DNA of 64,000 nt from Porphyromonadaceae bacterium UBA4262 (GCA_002396085.1 DGWI01000018.1:1-64000); one strand, 5' to 3'; numbered from the stretch's first letter, positions 42,197 through 52,393 are shown. Notes: generated by a model from the sequence alone, not told the origin. Made by a program: numbers and translations.

Positions 42197-43666
42197 TCAA
42201 CCTACCATGTTGAACATGGGGGTGATGGTCTCGGTGACCTGGTTGAGGAAGGTGTAAATGCCGCTGGCGACACCCACAGCGATGATGCCCATGACACAAA
42301 CGGTGAGAGCAATCTCCTCGGTCCAGTGACTGTCGATGTAAGGAATCACACACTCATCCTGACGGATGAACATGGCCTTGACCACCAGCAGATAGTAGTA
42401 GAGCGAGATGATGGTGTTGACCAGTGCGATGAATACCAGCACGTAGATGGCAACGCTGCCCGTGTGGCAAGCACCGACAAAGATGAAGAACTTGCTGAAG
42501 AATCCGGCGAAGGGCGGGATTCCGCCAAGCGAGAACATAGCCAACATCATGGTGAAGGCGAGCCAGGGATTGGTCTTGAACAAGCCGTTGTAGTCGTCCA
42601 TGGTCACACGACCCGTGGCACGCTCAATCACGGCAATGACACCGAAGGCAGCCAAGTTAGAGAAGATGTAGACCAGCACATAATAGATCATCGAGGTCAT
42701 GCCCACCTGACTGGCAGCGATCACACCCAACATGATGTAACCGGCCTGCGAGATCGACGAGTAGGCAAGGAAGCGCTTGAGATTGCGCTGACGCATGGCA
42801 AAGAGGTTGCCGATGGTGATGGTGAGGATGATGATGGCATAGAGCATCCACTGCCACACCTGAGAATAGACGGCACCGAACACCTGCACCAAGATGACCA
42901 TAAAGGCAAATGCAGCGGCCCCCTTGCTGATGACTGACAGATAACTGGTCACAGCAGTTGGAGCGCCCTGATAGACATCGGCCGTCCACTGGTGGAAGGG
43001 CACCAACGAGAGTTTGTAGCCCACACCTGCAATGACAAACGCCACAGCCAGGATGAGCAGCGGCGACTTGACACCGACAATCTGGCTACCAATCTCCTGG
43101 AAGTAGAGCGAACCGCTCATGCCATAGACAAACGAGATGCCCAGCATGAAGATAGCACTCGAGAACACTGCCGTAAAGACATACTTGGCCGCAGCCTCGT
43201 GGCTCTCGTAGTAACGCTTCTCAAAGGCAGCCAGTGCAGCGATGGGCAGCGAGGCAGTCTCCAAGCCGATAACGAAGAGCAAGAAGTGACGCGCCGAAAT
43301 CATCAGGAACATGCCGAAGAGTGTGAGCAGAATCAGCTCGTAGAACTCGCCACGGCGAACACTGACAAAGTCGTCGTTGGTCCACTTGATGGACTGCAGC
43401 ATGACGATGACCACACCCACATTGAGGATGTTCTTCATCACCCACGTGGCAGGGTTGGACTCAAACATGCCACCAAATGCCATGCCCCAACTGTCGGGAC
43501 AGGGGAAGAAGGCATAAACTGTATATAGTGCGGTCAAGATGGTTGCGAACATCGGCAGATGCTTGCCCATGCGAGCCGGCATGAACGTGTCGTAGATAAA
43601 CACGAGCAGGAACACGAACAGCAGTCCTATCTCCTGCGGCATAAACAAAAATTGAGAATAATCCAT
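42197..43666 (-). CDS. nuoN: Complex I subunit N
   Basis: 489 residues, about 14 transmembrane helices. Antiporter-like subunit motifs: LLFVIGLETASLPIAALAAF, the Lys/His line SLVPFHQWTADVYQGAPTAV, and FSLGGIPPFAGFFSKF near the C-terminus. It forms one of three proton-translocating units of complex I in the inner membrane. Last gene of the array; the ATG is preceded by an ATGAATT heptamer array. The strong terminator follows. Confidence 0.96.
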   Translation of the reverse strand: MDYSQFLFMPQEIGLLFVFLLVFIYDTFMPARMGKHLPMFATILTALYTVYAFFPCPDSWGMAFGGMFESNPATWVMKNILNVGVVIVMLQSIKWTNDDFVSVRRGEFYELILLTLFGMFLMISARHFLLFVIGLETASLPIAALAAFEKRYYESHEAAAKYVFTAVFSSAIFMLGISFVYGMSGSLYFQEIGSQIVGVKSPLLILAVAFVIAGVGYKLSLVPFHQWTADVYQGAPTAVTSYLSVISKGAAAFAFMVILVQVFGAVYSQVWQWMLYAIIILTITIGNLFAMRQRNLKRFLAYSSISQAGYIMLGVIAASQVGMTSMIYYVLVYIFSNLAAFGVIAVIERATGRVTMDDYNGLFKTNPWLAFTMMLAMFSLGGIPPFAGFFSKFFIFVGACHTGSVAIYVLVFIALVNTIISLYYYLLVVKAMFIRQDECVIPYIDSHWTEEIALTVCVMGIIAVGVASGIYTFLNQVTETITPMFNMVG

Positions 43667-43675
43667 TAGCTTTCT

Positions 43676-43710
43676 ATTAATTATGAATTATGCATTATGA
43701 ATTATGAATT
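43676..43710. repeat. Heptamer array between nuoM and nuoN
   Basis: Five units (ATTAATT, ATGAATT, ATGCATT, ATGAATT, ATGAATT). It lies 9 nt upstream of the nuoN ATG and runs into the nuoM stop codon. It reads AATTCAT on the coding strand. Confidence 0.85.
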
Positions 43711-45226
43711 ATATCATTGCCCCCAGAGCCTTGACAACCGGTAGGAAGCTGTCACTGATGATGTTCACAAAGAAGTTGGGGAAACAGCCGATGGCGGCAA
43801 CCGATAGCATCAGCGTGGCTGTAGACAGCCGCTCCTCCCACGAAGCGTCGGTCAACTCGCGGTGATGCTCGTTCTGCACAGCACCAAACAGGAGCTTGCC
43901 CACAACACGCAGGATGTAGACTGCTGTGATGACAATCGAGCAAGTTGCCGCGATGGTGAGCACACGGTGGAACATGTCGCTGTGCTCAAACGAGCCGAAG
44001 AAGATGGTCATCTCGGCAGCGAAACCGCTCAATCCAGGCAGACCCAACGAGGCCAAACCGGCCACCACATAGCCCACACCCAGATAGGGCATAATGGTCA
44101 TCATGCCACCCATATCGCGGATGTCGCGCGTGTGGGTGCGACCATAGATCATACCAATCAAGGCAAAGAACAAGGCCGTCATCAGACCGTGCGATAGCAT
44201 CTGCAGCACCGCACCCGTCATGGCTGTGGTGTTGAACATGAGGATTGCAAAGAGCACCATGCCGCAGTGGCTCACCGACGAGTAAGCGTTGATGTACTTA
44301 AGGTCGGTCTGCACGCATGCACTGAACGCGCCATAGACGATGCTCACACCCGTCAGGGTCAAGAAGATCCAAGCCAACTCGTTGGCGGCAAAAGGCATGA
44401 GATAGATAGCGATGCGGAAGCAACCATAGCCTCCCAACTTCATCAGCACACCAGCATGCAGCATCGACACTGCCGTGGGCGCACTGGCATGACCGTCGGG
44501 CGACCATGTGTGGAACGGGAACATGGCTCCCAGCACACCGAAGCCGATGAACGTCAACGGGAACAACCACAACTGCCACTGGTGGGGAATCGCATCGTTG
44601 TGTGCAATCTCCAGCACATTCATGGTCAGGTTGCCATCGGCAGCCGAATGGAAGTAGATGCCAATCAGACCCAGCATCAGGAATGCCGAGCCACCCATCA
44701 GCATCAACGTCAACTTCATGGCACTGTAGTTCTTGCTACCACTGCCCCACACACCGATGAGCAGGTACATGGGAATCAGAGCCACCTCGTAGAACATGAA
44801 CATGGTGAACAAGTCAATCGAGATGAAGAAACCAAACACACCCGTCGACAACAGGTAGAACCAGAGGAAGAACTGCTTGGGCAGCGGATTCATCTTCCAT
44901 GAGGCAAACACGCCTGCAAACACGATGAACGCCGACAGCAGAATCATCACAACCGAGATGCCATCGACACCCAGTGCGAGTTTGATATTGAACGGCGCGA
45001 ACCAAGTGACATCGGTGCGAAGAATCATCTCGCTCGTGTCGCCAGCACCGCGTGCCTGCAGGAACAGATAGACCAGATAGATGGCCAGTGCCACCAACAC
45101 CGAGGCTCCAGCCACGGCAACGGTCCGTATGGCCTTAATGCCCTTGTTGCTGCACAGAGCCAGGCCTGCCAGTGTGAGCACCGGCACAATCACAAAATAA
45201 ATTAAGATATTGCTGAAAATTTCCAT
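43709..45226 (-). CDS. nuoM: Complex I subunit M
   Basis: 505 residues, about 14 helices. Signatures: FMFYEVALIPMYLLIGVWG (conserved Glu), FPFHTWSPDGHASAPTAVSM (conserved His/Asp loop), GGYGCFRIAIYLMP, and GLPGLSGFAAEMTIFFG late. It forms a proton-translocating antiporter-like subunit between NuoL and NuoN. 27 bp follow the nuoL stop. The final codons and stop overlap the heptamer array. Confidence 0.96.
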   Translation of the reverse strand: MEIFSNILIYFVIVPVLTLAGLALCSNKGIKAIRTVAVAGASVLVALAIYLVYLFLQARGAGDTSEMILRTDVTWFAPFNIKLALGVDGISVVMILLSAFIVFAGVFASWKMNPLPKQFFLWFYLLSTGVFGFFISIDLFTMFMFYEVALIPMYLLIGVWGSGSKNYSAMKLTLMLMGGSAFLMLGLIGIYFHSAADGNLTMNVLEIAHNDAIPHQWQLWLFPLTFIGFGVLGAMFPFHTWSPDGHASAPTAVSMLHAGVLMKLGGYGCFRIAIYLMPFAANELAWIFLTLTGVSIVYGAFSACVQTDLKYINAYSSVSHCGMVLFAILMFNTTAMTGAVLQMLSHGLMTALFFALIGMIYGRTHTRDIRDMGGMMTIMPYLGVGYVVAGLASLGLPGLSGFAAEMTIFFGSFEHSDMFHRVLTIAATCSIVITAVYILRVVGKLLFGAVQNEHHRELTDASWEERLSTATLMLSVAAIGCFPNFFVNIISDSFLPVVKALGAMI

Positions 45227-45253
45227 CTTACTATATTTTTAGAGGACCGTTAA

Positions 45254-47248
45254 TCAAATCAAGACACACACCATGGTGATGACAGCCAGTGCGAGCGCAC
45301 CCACCAGATAGACATAAACATAACTCTGAATGGAGCCATTCTGCAAGCGACGGATGCCGTAGGCAGCCGAACCGGTGACGCTAGCCAGCAGGTTGAAGAA
45401 CCCGTCGATAATGCCACGGTCAAACTTGGCGATGGGCTTGCAGATGCCCTGGAAGATGACTTTGTGAGTAATGAACTGGTAGAGCTCGTCCATGTAGAAG
45501 CGGCGATAGGCAGCCTCCCACAGTCCACTGAAGCGTGCCTGCAACTTGTCGGGCAGCTCGTTCTCCTTGTAGTACATCTTGAAAGCCAGACCGATGCCGA
45601 TGCAAGCGATGAGCACACTTGAGCCAGCCACCGTCCAGTTGAGTTGAGTGTGGAGTTCCTTACCATCCCAGGTGACCAAGTCGTGAGCCGGCACAAACCC
45701 AGCCACAATCGAGATGGTGGCGAGGATAATGAGCGGCAACGTCATGGTCCAGGGCTGATCGCTGGGTGCATGCTCGGTGTGAACCTCATGTTTCTTCCAG
45801 TGGAAGATGAGGAAGTAGATGCGGAACATGTAGAATGCGGTCATGCCGGCTACCATCGACATCCAGATGCCCCAGCCCGTGCCCTTGGCATAGCAAGCGA
45901 CCAGAATCTCGTCCTTGCTCCAGAAGCCGGCAAACGGCGGAATGCCTGCGATAGCCAAGCAGCCGATGAGGAATGCAATGCTGGTGATGGGCATGTACTT
46001 GTGCAGACCATGCATCTTGCTGTTCTCGTTGCTGTGCACTGCGTGGATAATGGCACCGGCGCAGAGGAAGAGCAACGCCTTGAACATAGCGTGAGTGAAC
46101 AGGTGGAACATCGAAGCCATGAAGCCCAGGCCGTGACCACCGTGAATCTCAATCAGGCCACCGTCGGCCGAACTCACGGCCAGCGAGGTCATCATGAAGG
46201 CAATCTGCGACACGGTCGAGAAGGCCAGCGCACGCTTGATGTCGCTCTGCACACAGGCGATGGCCGCAGCGTAGAATGCGGTGAATGCACCCACCACGCA
46301 GATAATCTCCATCGCGCCCTGCTCGATGACATAGAGCGGGAACAGACGAGCCACCAAGAACACACCTGCCACAACCATGGTAGCGGCGTGAATCAGAGCC
46401 GACACCGGCGTGGGGCCCTCCATTGCGTCGGGCAGCCAGATGTGCAAGGGATACATCGCACTCTTGCCTGCACCGCCAATGAAGATGAATGTCAATGCCC
46501 ATGCCATGACCGAGCAACCCAAGAATGTGGCACCACCGCCAGTGGCGATAGCACTCTGGGCAACCTCGAGGCTGTTGGCACCATTGGGACCGAACACCAG
46601 TTGGTCGAAATCGAACGTGCCTGTGTAGTAACTCAGGATCATGATACCCAGCAGGAAGAACAAGTCGGCCAGACGGGTGACGATAAACGCCTTCTTGCTA
46701 GCATGCACGGCAGCAGGCGACTGATAATAGAAACCAATGAGCAGGTAGGACGACAGACCCACCATCTCAAAGAAAATAAAAATCTGGAACAAGTTGGTTG
46801 CCACCACCAGACCCAGCATCGAGAAGGTGAACAATGCCAGGAACGCATAGTAGCGCTGGAAGCCCTTCTCGGCATGGCCGTGATGATCGCACATGTAACC
46901 CAGACTGTAGAGGTGCACCATCAGTGACACCGTGGTGATGACAATGAGCATCATCGCCGCAATCGGGTCGAGCATGATGCCCATGCGCACAACCAATGTC
47001 TTGGTGAACGAGAGCCAGTCGGGATTGAACACCACCACTGCTTGGCGCACGCCATCGGCCACTTGACCCTGGTCAGAGCCGAAGAAGTAGGTCAGCGCCA
47101 CACCATAGGCAATCACAGTGGTGATGAGCATGCCAATCACGCCCAGCACACCGGTGAGTTTCTTGTCCATCTTCACACCTGCCAGTCCCAAAAAGAAGAA
47201 CATCAGCAGGGGGATGGCAATGACTGCAATTGTATAACTTAGAGGCAT
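45254..47248 (-). CDS. nuoL: Complex I subunit L
   Basis: 664 residues, longer than NuoM and NuoN as usual. Antiporter core (FFEMVGLSSYLLIGFYYQ; YPLHIWLPDAMEGPTPVSAL; SDIKRALAFSTVSQIAFMM; GIPPFAGFWSKDEIL). It is followed by an extended C-terminal region that includes the lateral amphipathic helix and a last transmembrane anchor (LVGALALAVITMVCVLI). Distal proton pump of the membrane arm. Only 5 bp separate it from nuoK. Confidence 0.96.
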   Translation of the reverse strand: MPLSYTIAVIAIPLLMFFFLGLAGVKMDKKLTGVLGVIGMLITTVIAYGVALTYFFGSDQGQVADGVRQAVVVFNPDWLSFTKTLVVRMGIMLDPIAAMMLIVITTVSLMVHLYSLGYMCDHHGHAEKGFQRYYAFLALFTFSMLGLVVATNLFQIFIFFEMVGLSSYLLIGFYYQSPAAVHASKKAFIVTRLADLFFLLGIMILSYYTGTFDFDQLVFGPNGANSLEVAQSAIATGGGATFLGCSVMAWALTFIFIGGAGKSAMYPLHIWLPDAMEGPTPVSALIHAATMVVAGVFLVARLFPLYVIEQGAMEIICVVGAFTAFYAAAIACVQSDIKRALAFSTVSQIAFMMTSLAVSSADGGLIEIHGGHGLGFMASMFHLFTHAMFKALLFLCAGAIIHAVHSNENSKMHGLHKYMPITSIAFLIGCLAIAGIPPFAGFWSKDEILVACYAKGTGWGIWMSMVAGMTAFYMFRIYFLIFHWKKHEVHTEHAPSDQPWTMTLPLIILATISIVAGFVPAHDLVTWDGKELHTQLNWTVAGSSVLIACIGIGLAFKMYYKENELPDKLQARFSGLWEAAYRRFYMDELYQFITHKVIFQGICKPIAKFDRGIIDGFFNLLASVTGSAAYGIRRLQNGSIQSYVYVYLVGALALAVITMVCVLI

Positions 47249-47253
47249 AGTCG

Positions 47254-47565
47254 TTAGAATTTCAGTTTAGTGAGTTCGTTGATGTCCACCTTGCGGGCCA
47301 CGCGGAAGACGTTGATGATGATAGCCAGTGCCAGAGCCGTCTCGGCGGCTGCGATGGCGATGGCAAACAGCGTGAAGAACATGCCGTCCATCTGCCCGGG
47401 GAACAAGTAGCGGTTAAACACGACAAAGTTGATATCGACCGAGTTGAGCATCAACTCGAGCGAAATCATGATGGCAATCATGTTTTTGCGCGTCAGAAAG
47501 CCATACACGCCACAGCCAAACATGACCAGGCTGGGCACCAAATACATAAGTAATGTCAGATTCAT
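47254..47565 (-). CDS. nuoK: Complex I subunit K
   Basis: 103 residues, three transmembrane helices. It carries both membrane-embedded glutamates expected: ISLELMLNSVDINFV (helix 2) and AIAAAETALALAIII (helix 3). Part of the E-channel linking the quinone site to the pumps. 21 bp after nuoJ. Confidence 0.96.
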   Translation of the reverse strand: MNLTLLMYLVPSLVMFGCGVYGFLTRKNMIAIMISLELMLNSVDINFVVFNRYLFPGQMDGMFFTLFAIAIAAAETALALAIIINVFRVARKVDINELTKLKF

Positions 47566-47586
47566 TGTATGTTCCTCCTTTCTTGA

Positions 47587-48102
47587 TTAACGTCGACGGG
47601 CAATCACAACACCACCGATGATGCATGCCAGCAACAAAACACTGACCGCCTCGAACGGCAGCAGATAACCAAACTTTTCGGTACTGAGCAGCCAATGCCC
47701 GATGGTCTCGATGCTCATGTCAGACACCTCGGCCAACTGACGATGGCAGAAATTGGCATACGAGAATAGCCCATAGCCACAAACCGCCACACCGAGCAGT
47801 GCCGCAACTGCACCTAAAATGCGTCGCGACGACTCAATGCGCTGCGCATCCTTGCCAGGCTGATGTGTCAGCAAAATGGCAAAAACAAACAGCACCACAA
47901 TGCCACCGGCATAGACCGCAATCTGCACTGCACCCAGAAAGGCATAGTCCATCTGGAAGTAGATGACCGCCGTTGCAAAGAGCACAAACAGCAGATAGGT
48001 GGCCGAACGCAGGATCTGTCGCGTGGTGACGGTAAGCACCGAGCACACGATGATGACCAGCGCCACCACGAAGTACAGGATGAGATTTCCTACTGATTCC
48101 AT
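47587..48102 (-). CDS. nuoJ: Complex I subunit J
   Basis: 171 residues from ATG 48102 (MESVGNLILYFV), five helices. The conserved third helix AVQIAVYAGGIVVLFVFAIL is present. The frame extends further upstream but that part is the nuoI tail read in another frame. It starts 1 bp after the nuoI stop, so translation is probably coupled. Confidence 0.95.
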   Translation of the reverse strand: MESVGNLILYFVVALVIIVCSVLTVTTRQILRSATYLLFVLFATAVIYFQMDYAFLGAVQIAVYAGGIVVLFVFAILLTHQPGKDAQRIESSRRILGAVAALLGVAVCGYGLFSYANFCHRQLAEVSDMSIETIGHWLLSTEKFGYLLPFEAVSVLLLACIIGGVVIARRR

Positions 48103-48103
48103 T

Positions 48104-48688
48104 TTATTCTTGTTTTTCGTTGTTGTCTTCGTTCTTAGGAGCAGCAACCTCTGTTGCCTCTCCAGCCGGCTTGGCCGACTCGGCAGGAGCAGCGGGTTTG
48201 GCGGCAGGAGCCGATGCTGCAGGAGCAACGGGTTCGTCCTTCTCGGGCAGATAGTTGAGTTGCTTGACTAACGCCTCGCGACGGAAGACAGCCTGCTCAA
48301 AGTCGTTGGAGAACTCCAAAGCGTGTGTGGGACATGTGGTCACGCACAGGTCACAGAATGTGCAACTTCCCAAGTCATAGATGTACTTGTCGAGTTTCAC
48401 CTTCTTCTTGCCGTTCGGCAGATCGACCATGCGTGTGTCGATGTGGATTGTACCATTAGGGCAGTTGCGCTCACATGTCTTGCAAGCGATGCACTTGTGG
48501 TTTCCGTTCTCATCATAGATTAATGTGAGAGTTGCACGGAACCTTTCTGGTATCTTCAGTGTAGCCCGATTCTCGGGGTACTGTTCGGTCACTTTTGGGG
48601 TCACGAGTTCCTTGCCTGTGACCTGCATACCCTTTATCAGGCTGTGAATGCCCGTAAAAAGAGAAACGAAATATTCCTTGATGCTCAT
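48104..48688 (-). CDS. nuoI: Complex I subunit I with Ala/Pro-rich tail
   Basis: 194 residues from ATG 48688 (MSIKEYFVSLFTGIHSL). Two 4Fe-4S motifs: CIACKTCERNCP and CTFCDLCVTTCP (clusters N6a/N6b). They carry electrons toward NuoB at the membrane interface. Odd: the last about 45 residues (EPVAPAASAPAAKPAAPAES onward, ending NEDNNEKQE) are a low-complexity Ala/Pro/Glu tail absent from well-studied NuoI. The longer frame to 48754 covers the intercistronic stem-loop and is rejected. First gene after the ATP synthase block. Confidence 0.95.
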   Translation of the reverse strand: MSIKEYFVSLFTGIHSLIKGMQVTGKELVTPKVTEQYPENRATLKIPERFRATLTLIYDENGNHKCIACKTCERNCPNGTIHIDTRMVDLPNGKKKVKLDKYIYDLGSCTFCDLCVTTCPTHALEFSNDFEQAVFRREALVKQLNYLPEKDEPVAPAASAPAAKPAAPAESAKPAGEATEVAAPKNEDNNEKQE

Positions 48689-48718
48689 TTCTTCTAAGTT
48701 TTTGCTAGTTATCCCACC

Positions 48719-48755
48719 AGTTGGGGTCTCAGGATTGCCACCTTGTGACCCCACT
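48719..48755 (-). other. Stem-loop at the atpG/nuoI junction
   Basis: AGTGGGGTC pairs with GACCCCAACT (one bulge) around an 18-nt loop, with no T-run after it. It lies 30 nt upstream of nuoI, exactly where the ATP synthase block rejoins nuo. It could be a processing or stability element. Confidence 0.5.
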
Positions 48756-48775
48756 GTCAGGACTTCGTTAACATA

Positions 48776-49660
48776 TTATCGCTGCACCTGCCCACCGATG
48801 ATGTCGAGCAACTCGGTCGTAATGCTTTGCTGGCGCAACTTGTTGTACTCGAGGTTCAGTTCGTCGAGCAGTTCCTTGGCGTTGTCACTGGCCGTCTGCA
48901 TGGCCATCACACGCGAGGCTTGCTCGCTGGCTGCACTCTCGGTAAAGACCTCCTGCATCATCGCACGCAAGTGCAATGGCAGCACACTATTGAAGATAGT
49001 GTTGGCATCCGGCTCAAAGAGACAAGGCTCGGCTGCTGCACGCGCATCCATCTGCTGGGCAATCGACTCGTAGCTCACCGGCAGCAGTTGCTCACGCGTG
49101 AACAACTGGCGGCTAGTGCTCTTGAAGTGCATATACAACACCTCAACGCGGTCGAAGTCACCATCCAGGAAGCGGTTGCGCAACATCGCGCTCAACTCAT
49201 TGAGTTCATTGCCCGTGCTGCGGGTGTTCAGACTCGTGCGCTCGACCTGCAGGCCATCGCCGGCAATCTTGAGTGCGGCCTTGGTCAATTTCTTGCCCAC
49301 GGGTATGATCGTGATCTTGATGTCACTGCCAAATTGCTCATGCGCCTTGTTGATGGTGGTGAGCAAATGCTTGAACAGGTTGATGTTGAACGCACCGCAC
49401 AGACCGTCGTCACTGCCGAACACCACCACGGCCAAGTGCTTAACGTCGCGAGTGACGATGAGCGGCGACGAGAATTCCTGGTCAGTGACAAGCAAGTGAC
49501 TGATCACATGCTGCACCATGGCGCGATAGGGCGACAGGCGCTGCAACTGATAAGTGGCCTTGCGCATCTTGGCCGACGAAATCATCTTCATCGCACTCGT
49601 CGTCTTCTGCGTCGATGCGACCGAGCCAATGCGGCTTTTTAATTCACGTAGTGTTGACAT
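48776..49660 (-). CDS. atpG: ATP synthase gamma subunit
   Basis: 294 residues. N-terminal helix with the conserved LRELKSRIGSVASTQKTTSAMKMISSAKM. Central VVFGSDDGLCGAFNINLFK. C-terminal helix SERASRVMAMQTASDNAKELLDELNLEYNKLRQQSI-type (seen as ASRVMAMQTASDNAKEL), which rotates within alpha3beta3. Last gene of the ATP synthase block. Two heptamer arrays lie between it and atpA, the nearer one 8 nt before its ATG. Confidence 0.96.
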   Translation of the reverse strand: MSTLRELKSRIGSVASTQKTTSAMKMISSAKMRKATYQLQRLSPYRAMVQHVISHLLVTDQEFSSPLIVTRDVKHLAVVVFGSDDGLCGAFNINLFKHLLTTINKAHEQFGSDIKITIIPVGKKLTKAALKIAGDGLQVERTSLNTRSTGNELNELSAMLRNRFLDGDFDRVEVLYMHFKSTSRQLFTREQLLPVSYESIAQQMDARAAAEPCLFEPDANTIFNSVLPLHLRAMMQEVFTESAASEQASRVMAMQTASDNAKELLDELNLEYNKLRQQSITTELLDIIGGQVQR

Positions 49661-49668
49661 TATTTTTT

Positions 49669-49753
49669 AGACTTTAGGCTTTAGACTTTAGACTTTAGTT
49701 GCTGATTTTCATCAAACTATATACTAATGTCCAATGTCTAACATCTAAACACT
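49669..49753. repeat. Two heptamer arrays between atpA and atpG
   Basis: 49669-49696: AGACTTT, AGGCTTT, AGACTTT, AGACTTT. 49726-49753: AATGTCC, AATGTCT, AACATCT, AAACACT; this one reaches the atpA stop codon. Both have exact 7-bp period but different units. Confidence 0.75.
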
Positions 49754-51329
49754 AGTTCTCGTACTTGCCGGCAATCTCGCGAGCAGCGTTCTTGAGTTTC
49801 TCCATCACATCGTCGTCGATCTTGCCACTGCGCAAGACATCGAGCACATCGCTCTGATGCTTGGCCCTGAGATACTGGACGAAGAGTTTCTCAAACTCAC
49901 CCACCTGATCGACGGGCACACGCTGCAGCAAGCCGTTGACACCACAATAGATGATGGCAACCTGCTCCTCGACAGCCATAGGCTCGTACTGAGGTTGGAC
50001 GAGCAGACGCTCGTTCTTGCGACCAGTGTCGATGGTGCGCGCGGTCACGGGGTCGATGTCGCCACCAAACTTGGTGAACGCCTCAAGCTCACGATACTGT
50101 GCCTGAGCAATCTTGAGCGTACCGGCGACCTTCTTCATGCACTTGATCTGTGCGTTACCACCCACACGGCTCACCGAGATACCCACATTGACAGCCGGAC
50201 GAATTCCGGCGTTGAACAATGCGGTCTCCAGATAGATCTGACCGTCGGTAATCGAGATGACGTTGGTGGGAATGTAAGCACTCACGTCGCCAGCCTGCGT
50301 CTCGATGATGGGCAGAGCAGTGAGCGAGCCACCACCCTTGACCATGGGCTTGAGCACATCGGGCAGATCGTTCATCACCGATGCCACTGCCTGGTTCTCA
50401 TTAATCTTGGCCGCACGCTCGAGCAGACGACTGTGCAGATAGAAGATATCGCCAGGATAAGCCTCACGTCCTGACGGACGTTTCAAGATCAGCGAGATCT
50501 CACGATAGGCCACAGCGTGCTTCGACAGGTCGTCATAGATGACCAGTGCATCGCGACCGGTGTCACGGAAGTACTCACCGATGGCTGCACCGGCAAAGGG
50601 AGCATAGTAGCGCATCGAGGCCGAGTCGGCTGCTGTTGCTGCCACCACCACGGTGTAGTCCATGGCGTTGTGCTCCTTGAGTGTATTGACCAGGGCTGCC
50701 ACTGTCGAGGCCTTCTGCCCGATGGCCACGTAGATACAGTAGACTGGCTTGCCAGCCTCGTAGTTCTGACGCTGATTGATGATGGTGTCGACAGCAATAG
50801 CGGTTTTGCCAATCTGTCGGTCACCAATGATAAGCTCGCGCTGTCCACGACCGATGGGAATCATCGAGTCGATGGCCTTGAGACCAGTCTGCAGCGGCTG
50901 GTTCACTGGCTGACGGAAGATGACACCAGGAGCCTTGCGCTCAAGCGGCAGGCGGATGCGCTTGCCGTCGATGGTGCCGCGTCCGTCGATAGGCTCGGCC
51001 AGGACATTGATGACACGTCCCAGCAGTCCCTCACCCACCTCGATAGAGGCAATCTCGCCCGTGCGGCTCACCTTCATGTTCTCGCTGATGGAGTCGACCT
51101 CATTGAGCAGAATGACACCAACGTCACTCTCCTCAAGGTTCATAGCAACACCTGTGACCCCGTTCTCGAACTGCACCAGTTCGTTGGCCTCAACATTGCT
51201 CAGGCCATAGACGTGTGCCACACCGTCGCCCACCTCCAGCACCGTACCGACTTCCTCGAACGATACATTGCGCTCAATGTCGCTCAGTTGTTGTTTCAGT
51301 ATGTCGGATATTTCGCTTGGGTTAATCAT
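49752..51329 (-). CDS. atpA: ATP synthase alpha subunit
   Basis: 525 residues. Walker [19 protein letters not shown], the arginine-finger region [13 protein letters not shown], and N-terminal [20 protein letters not shown]. Non-catalytic nucleotide-binding subunit of F1. It starts 5 bp after atpH. Confidence 0.97.
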   Translation of the reverse strand: MINPSEISDILKQQLSDIERNVSFEEVGTVLEVGDGVAHVYGLSNVEANELVQFENGVTGVAMNLEESDVGVILLNEVDSISENMKVSRTGEIASIEVGEGLLGRVINVLAEPIDGRGTIDGKRIRLPLERKAPGVIFRQPVNQPLQTGLKAIDSMIPIGRGQRELIIGDRQIGKTAIAVDTIINQRQNYEAGKPVYCIYVAIGQKASTVAALVNTLKEHNAMDYTVVVAATAADSASMRYYAPFAGAAIGEYFRDTGRDALVIYDDLSKHAVAYREISLILKRPSGREAYPGDIFYLHSRLLERAAKINENQAVASVMNDLPDVLKPMVKGGGSLTALPIIETQAGDVSAYIPTNVISITDGQIYLETALFNAGIRPAVNVGISVSRVGGNAQIKCMKKVAGTLKIAQAQYRELEAFTKFGGDIDPVTARTIDTGRKNERLLVQPQYEPMAVEEQVAIIYCGVNGLLQRVPVDQVGEFEKLFVQYLRAKHQSDVLDVLRSGKIDDDVMEKLKNAAREIAGKYEN

Positions 51330-51334
51330 TTGAA

Positions 51335-51874
51335 TTAACTTAAGAGTTTAAAACGCAATTTATTCAATTCATTCTTGACCGACGCGTCAAGCAGCACATC
51401 GCCCACCTTGACGGTGAAACCGCCGATGAGATTCGGGTCCAGATTCTGCTCCACTTCCAGCGTGGTTCCAGGCATCTGCTTGCGCACGATGTCAACCACG
51501 GCATCGGCCTGCTCAGGGGGCAGCTGGGTTGCAGATGTAATCTCGACCTTGGCGATATCATGCTCTTGCCGGTAGAGGTTCACATAAGCGAGTGCGATTT
51601 TTCGCAAAAACTCGGCACGATTGTTTCTGATGACCAATAACAAGAACTTGTCGAGCGAACTACCGGGCTTAGCACCCACGAGCTGCATCATCACTCGCCC
51701 CTTGTCGGCCTCGGCTACATAGGGGTTGAGCAACACTCGCTTGATTTCGTCCAGACCCGTGAATCCACGGCTGAGCGGCTTCAACTGCTCATAAATCTCT
51801 TGCGAGTCGCCGTTCTCAACGGCCAACTTGTAGAGCGCCTTGGCATATCGCTTGGGAATGAGTCCGTCATTCAT
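51335..51874 (-). CDS. atpH: ATP synthase delta subunit (OSCP)
   Basis: 179 residues. Delta/OSCP features: [17 protein letters not shown] at the N-terminus and [26 protein letters not shown] at the C-terminus (seen as [12 protein letters not shown]). Connects the stator stalk to alpha3beta3. 6 bp after atpF. Confidence 0.95.
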   Translation of the reverse strand: MNDGLIPKRYAKALYKLAVENGDSQEIYEQLKPLSRGFTGLDEIKRVLLNPYVAEADKGRVMMQLVGAKPGSSLDKFLLLVIRNNRAEFLRKIALAYVNLYRQEHDIAKVEITSATQLPPEQADAVVDIVRKQMPGTTLEVEQNLDPNLIGGFTVKVGDVLLDASVKNELNKLRFKLLS

Positions 51875-51880
51875 AGTCGG

Positions 51881-52378
51881 TTAGTTTTTAGTCTCGACCT
51901 CGTTCAAGTACTTGTCGACGAGTTCACGCTGCGCCTGGTCGTTCGACACATTCTTGCGCAGCACCTTCTCGGCAATCTGGAGTGCAATCTCGCTCACCTC
52001 GCGGCGCAACTGCTTCTCGCTCTCCTTCTTGGCCTGCTCAATCGACACCATAGCGGCTTCAGAAACTTTCTTGGCTTCGACGGCTGCCTCGCCACGCGCA
52101 TCCTCAATGATCTGGTTGCGCATCTTGGCAGCATCGCGAAGGATATCGGCCTGTTGCTGGCGTGCCTCGGCCAACAGGTGGTCGGCCTCGGCCTTGGCAT
52201 TGTCCAAGTTTGCCTTAGCCTCCTGCGCATAAGCCACACCCTTGTCAATCAAGTCGGCACGCTCCTCCATACTCTTGATGATGAAGGGCCAGGCCAACTT
52301 GGCAAGGATGCAGTACAGGCACAGGAATGCCACAAACATCCAGAACACCAGGCCAAATTCAGGCGTGAAAAGTTCCAT
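51881..52378 (-). CDS. atpF: ATP synthase b subunit
   Basis: 165 residues. One N-terminal transmembrane helix (GLVFWMFVAFLCLYCILAKL) and a long charged helix (SMEERADLIDKGVAYAQEAK ... EAMVSIEQAKKESEKQLRRE-type) form the peripheral stalk. 15 bp after atpE. Confidence 0.95.
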   Translation of the reverse strand: MELFTPEFGLVFWMFVAFLCLYCILAKLAWPFIIKSMEERADLIDKGVAYAQEAKANLDNAKAEADHLLAEARQQQADILRDAAKMRNQIIEDARGEAAVEAKKVSEAAMVSIEQAKKESEKQLRREVSEIALQIAEKVLRKNVSNDQAQRELVDKYLNEVETKN

Positions 52379-52393
52379 CGTCTACCGTGTTAA

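Noticed and set aside
48104..48754. Longer NuoI beginning at 48754
   Set aside because: The extra 22 residues encode the intercistronic stem-loop and are not NuoI-like; MSIKEYF is a typical start.
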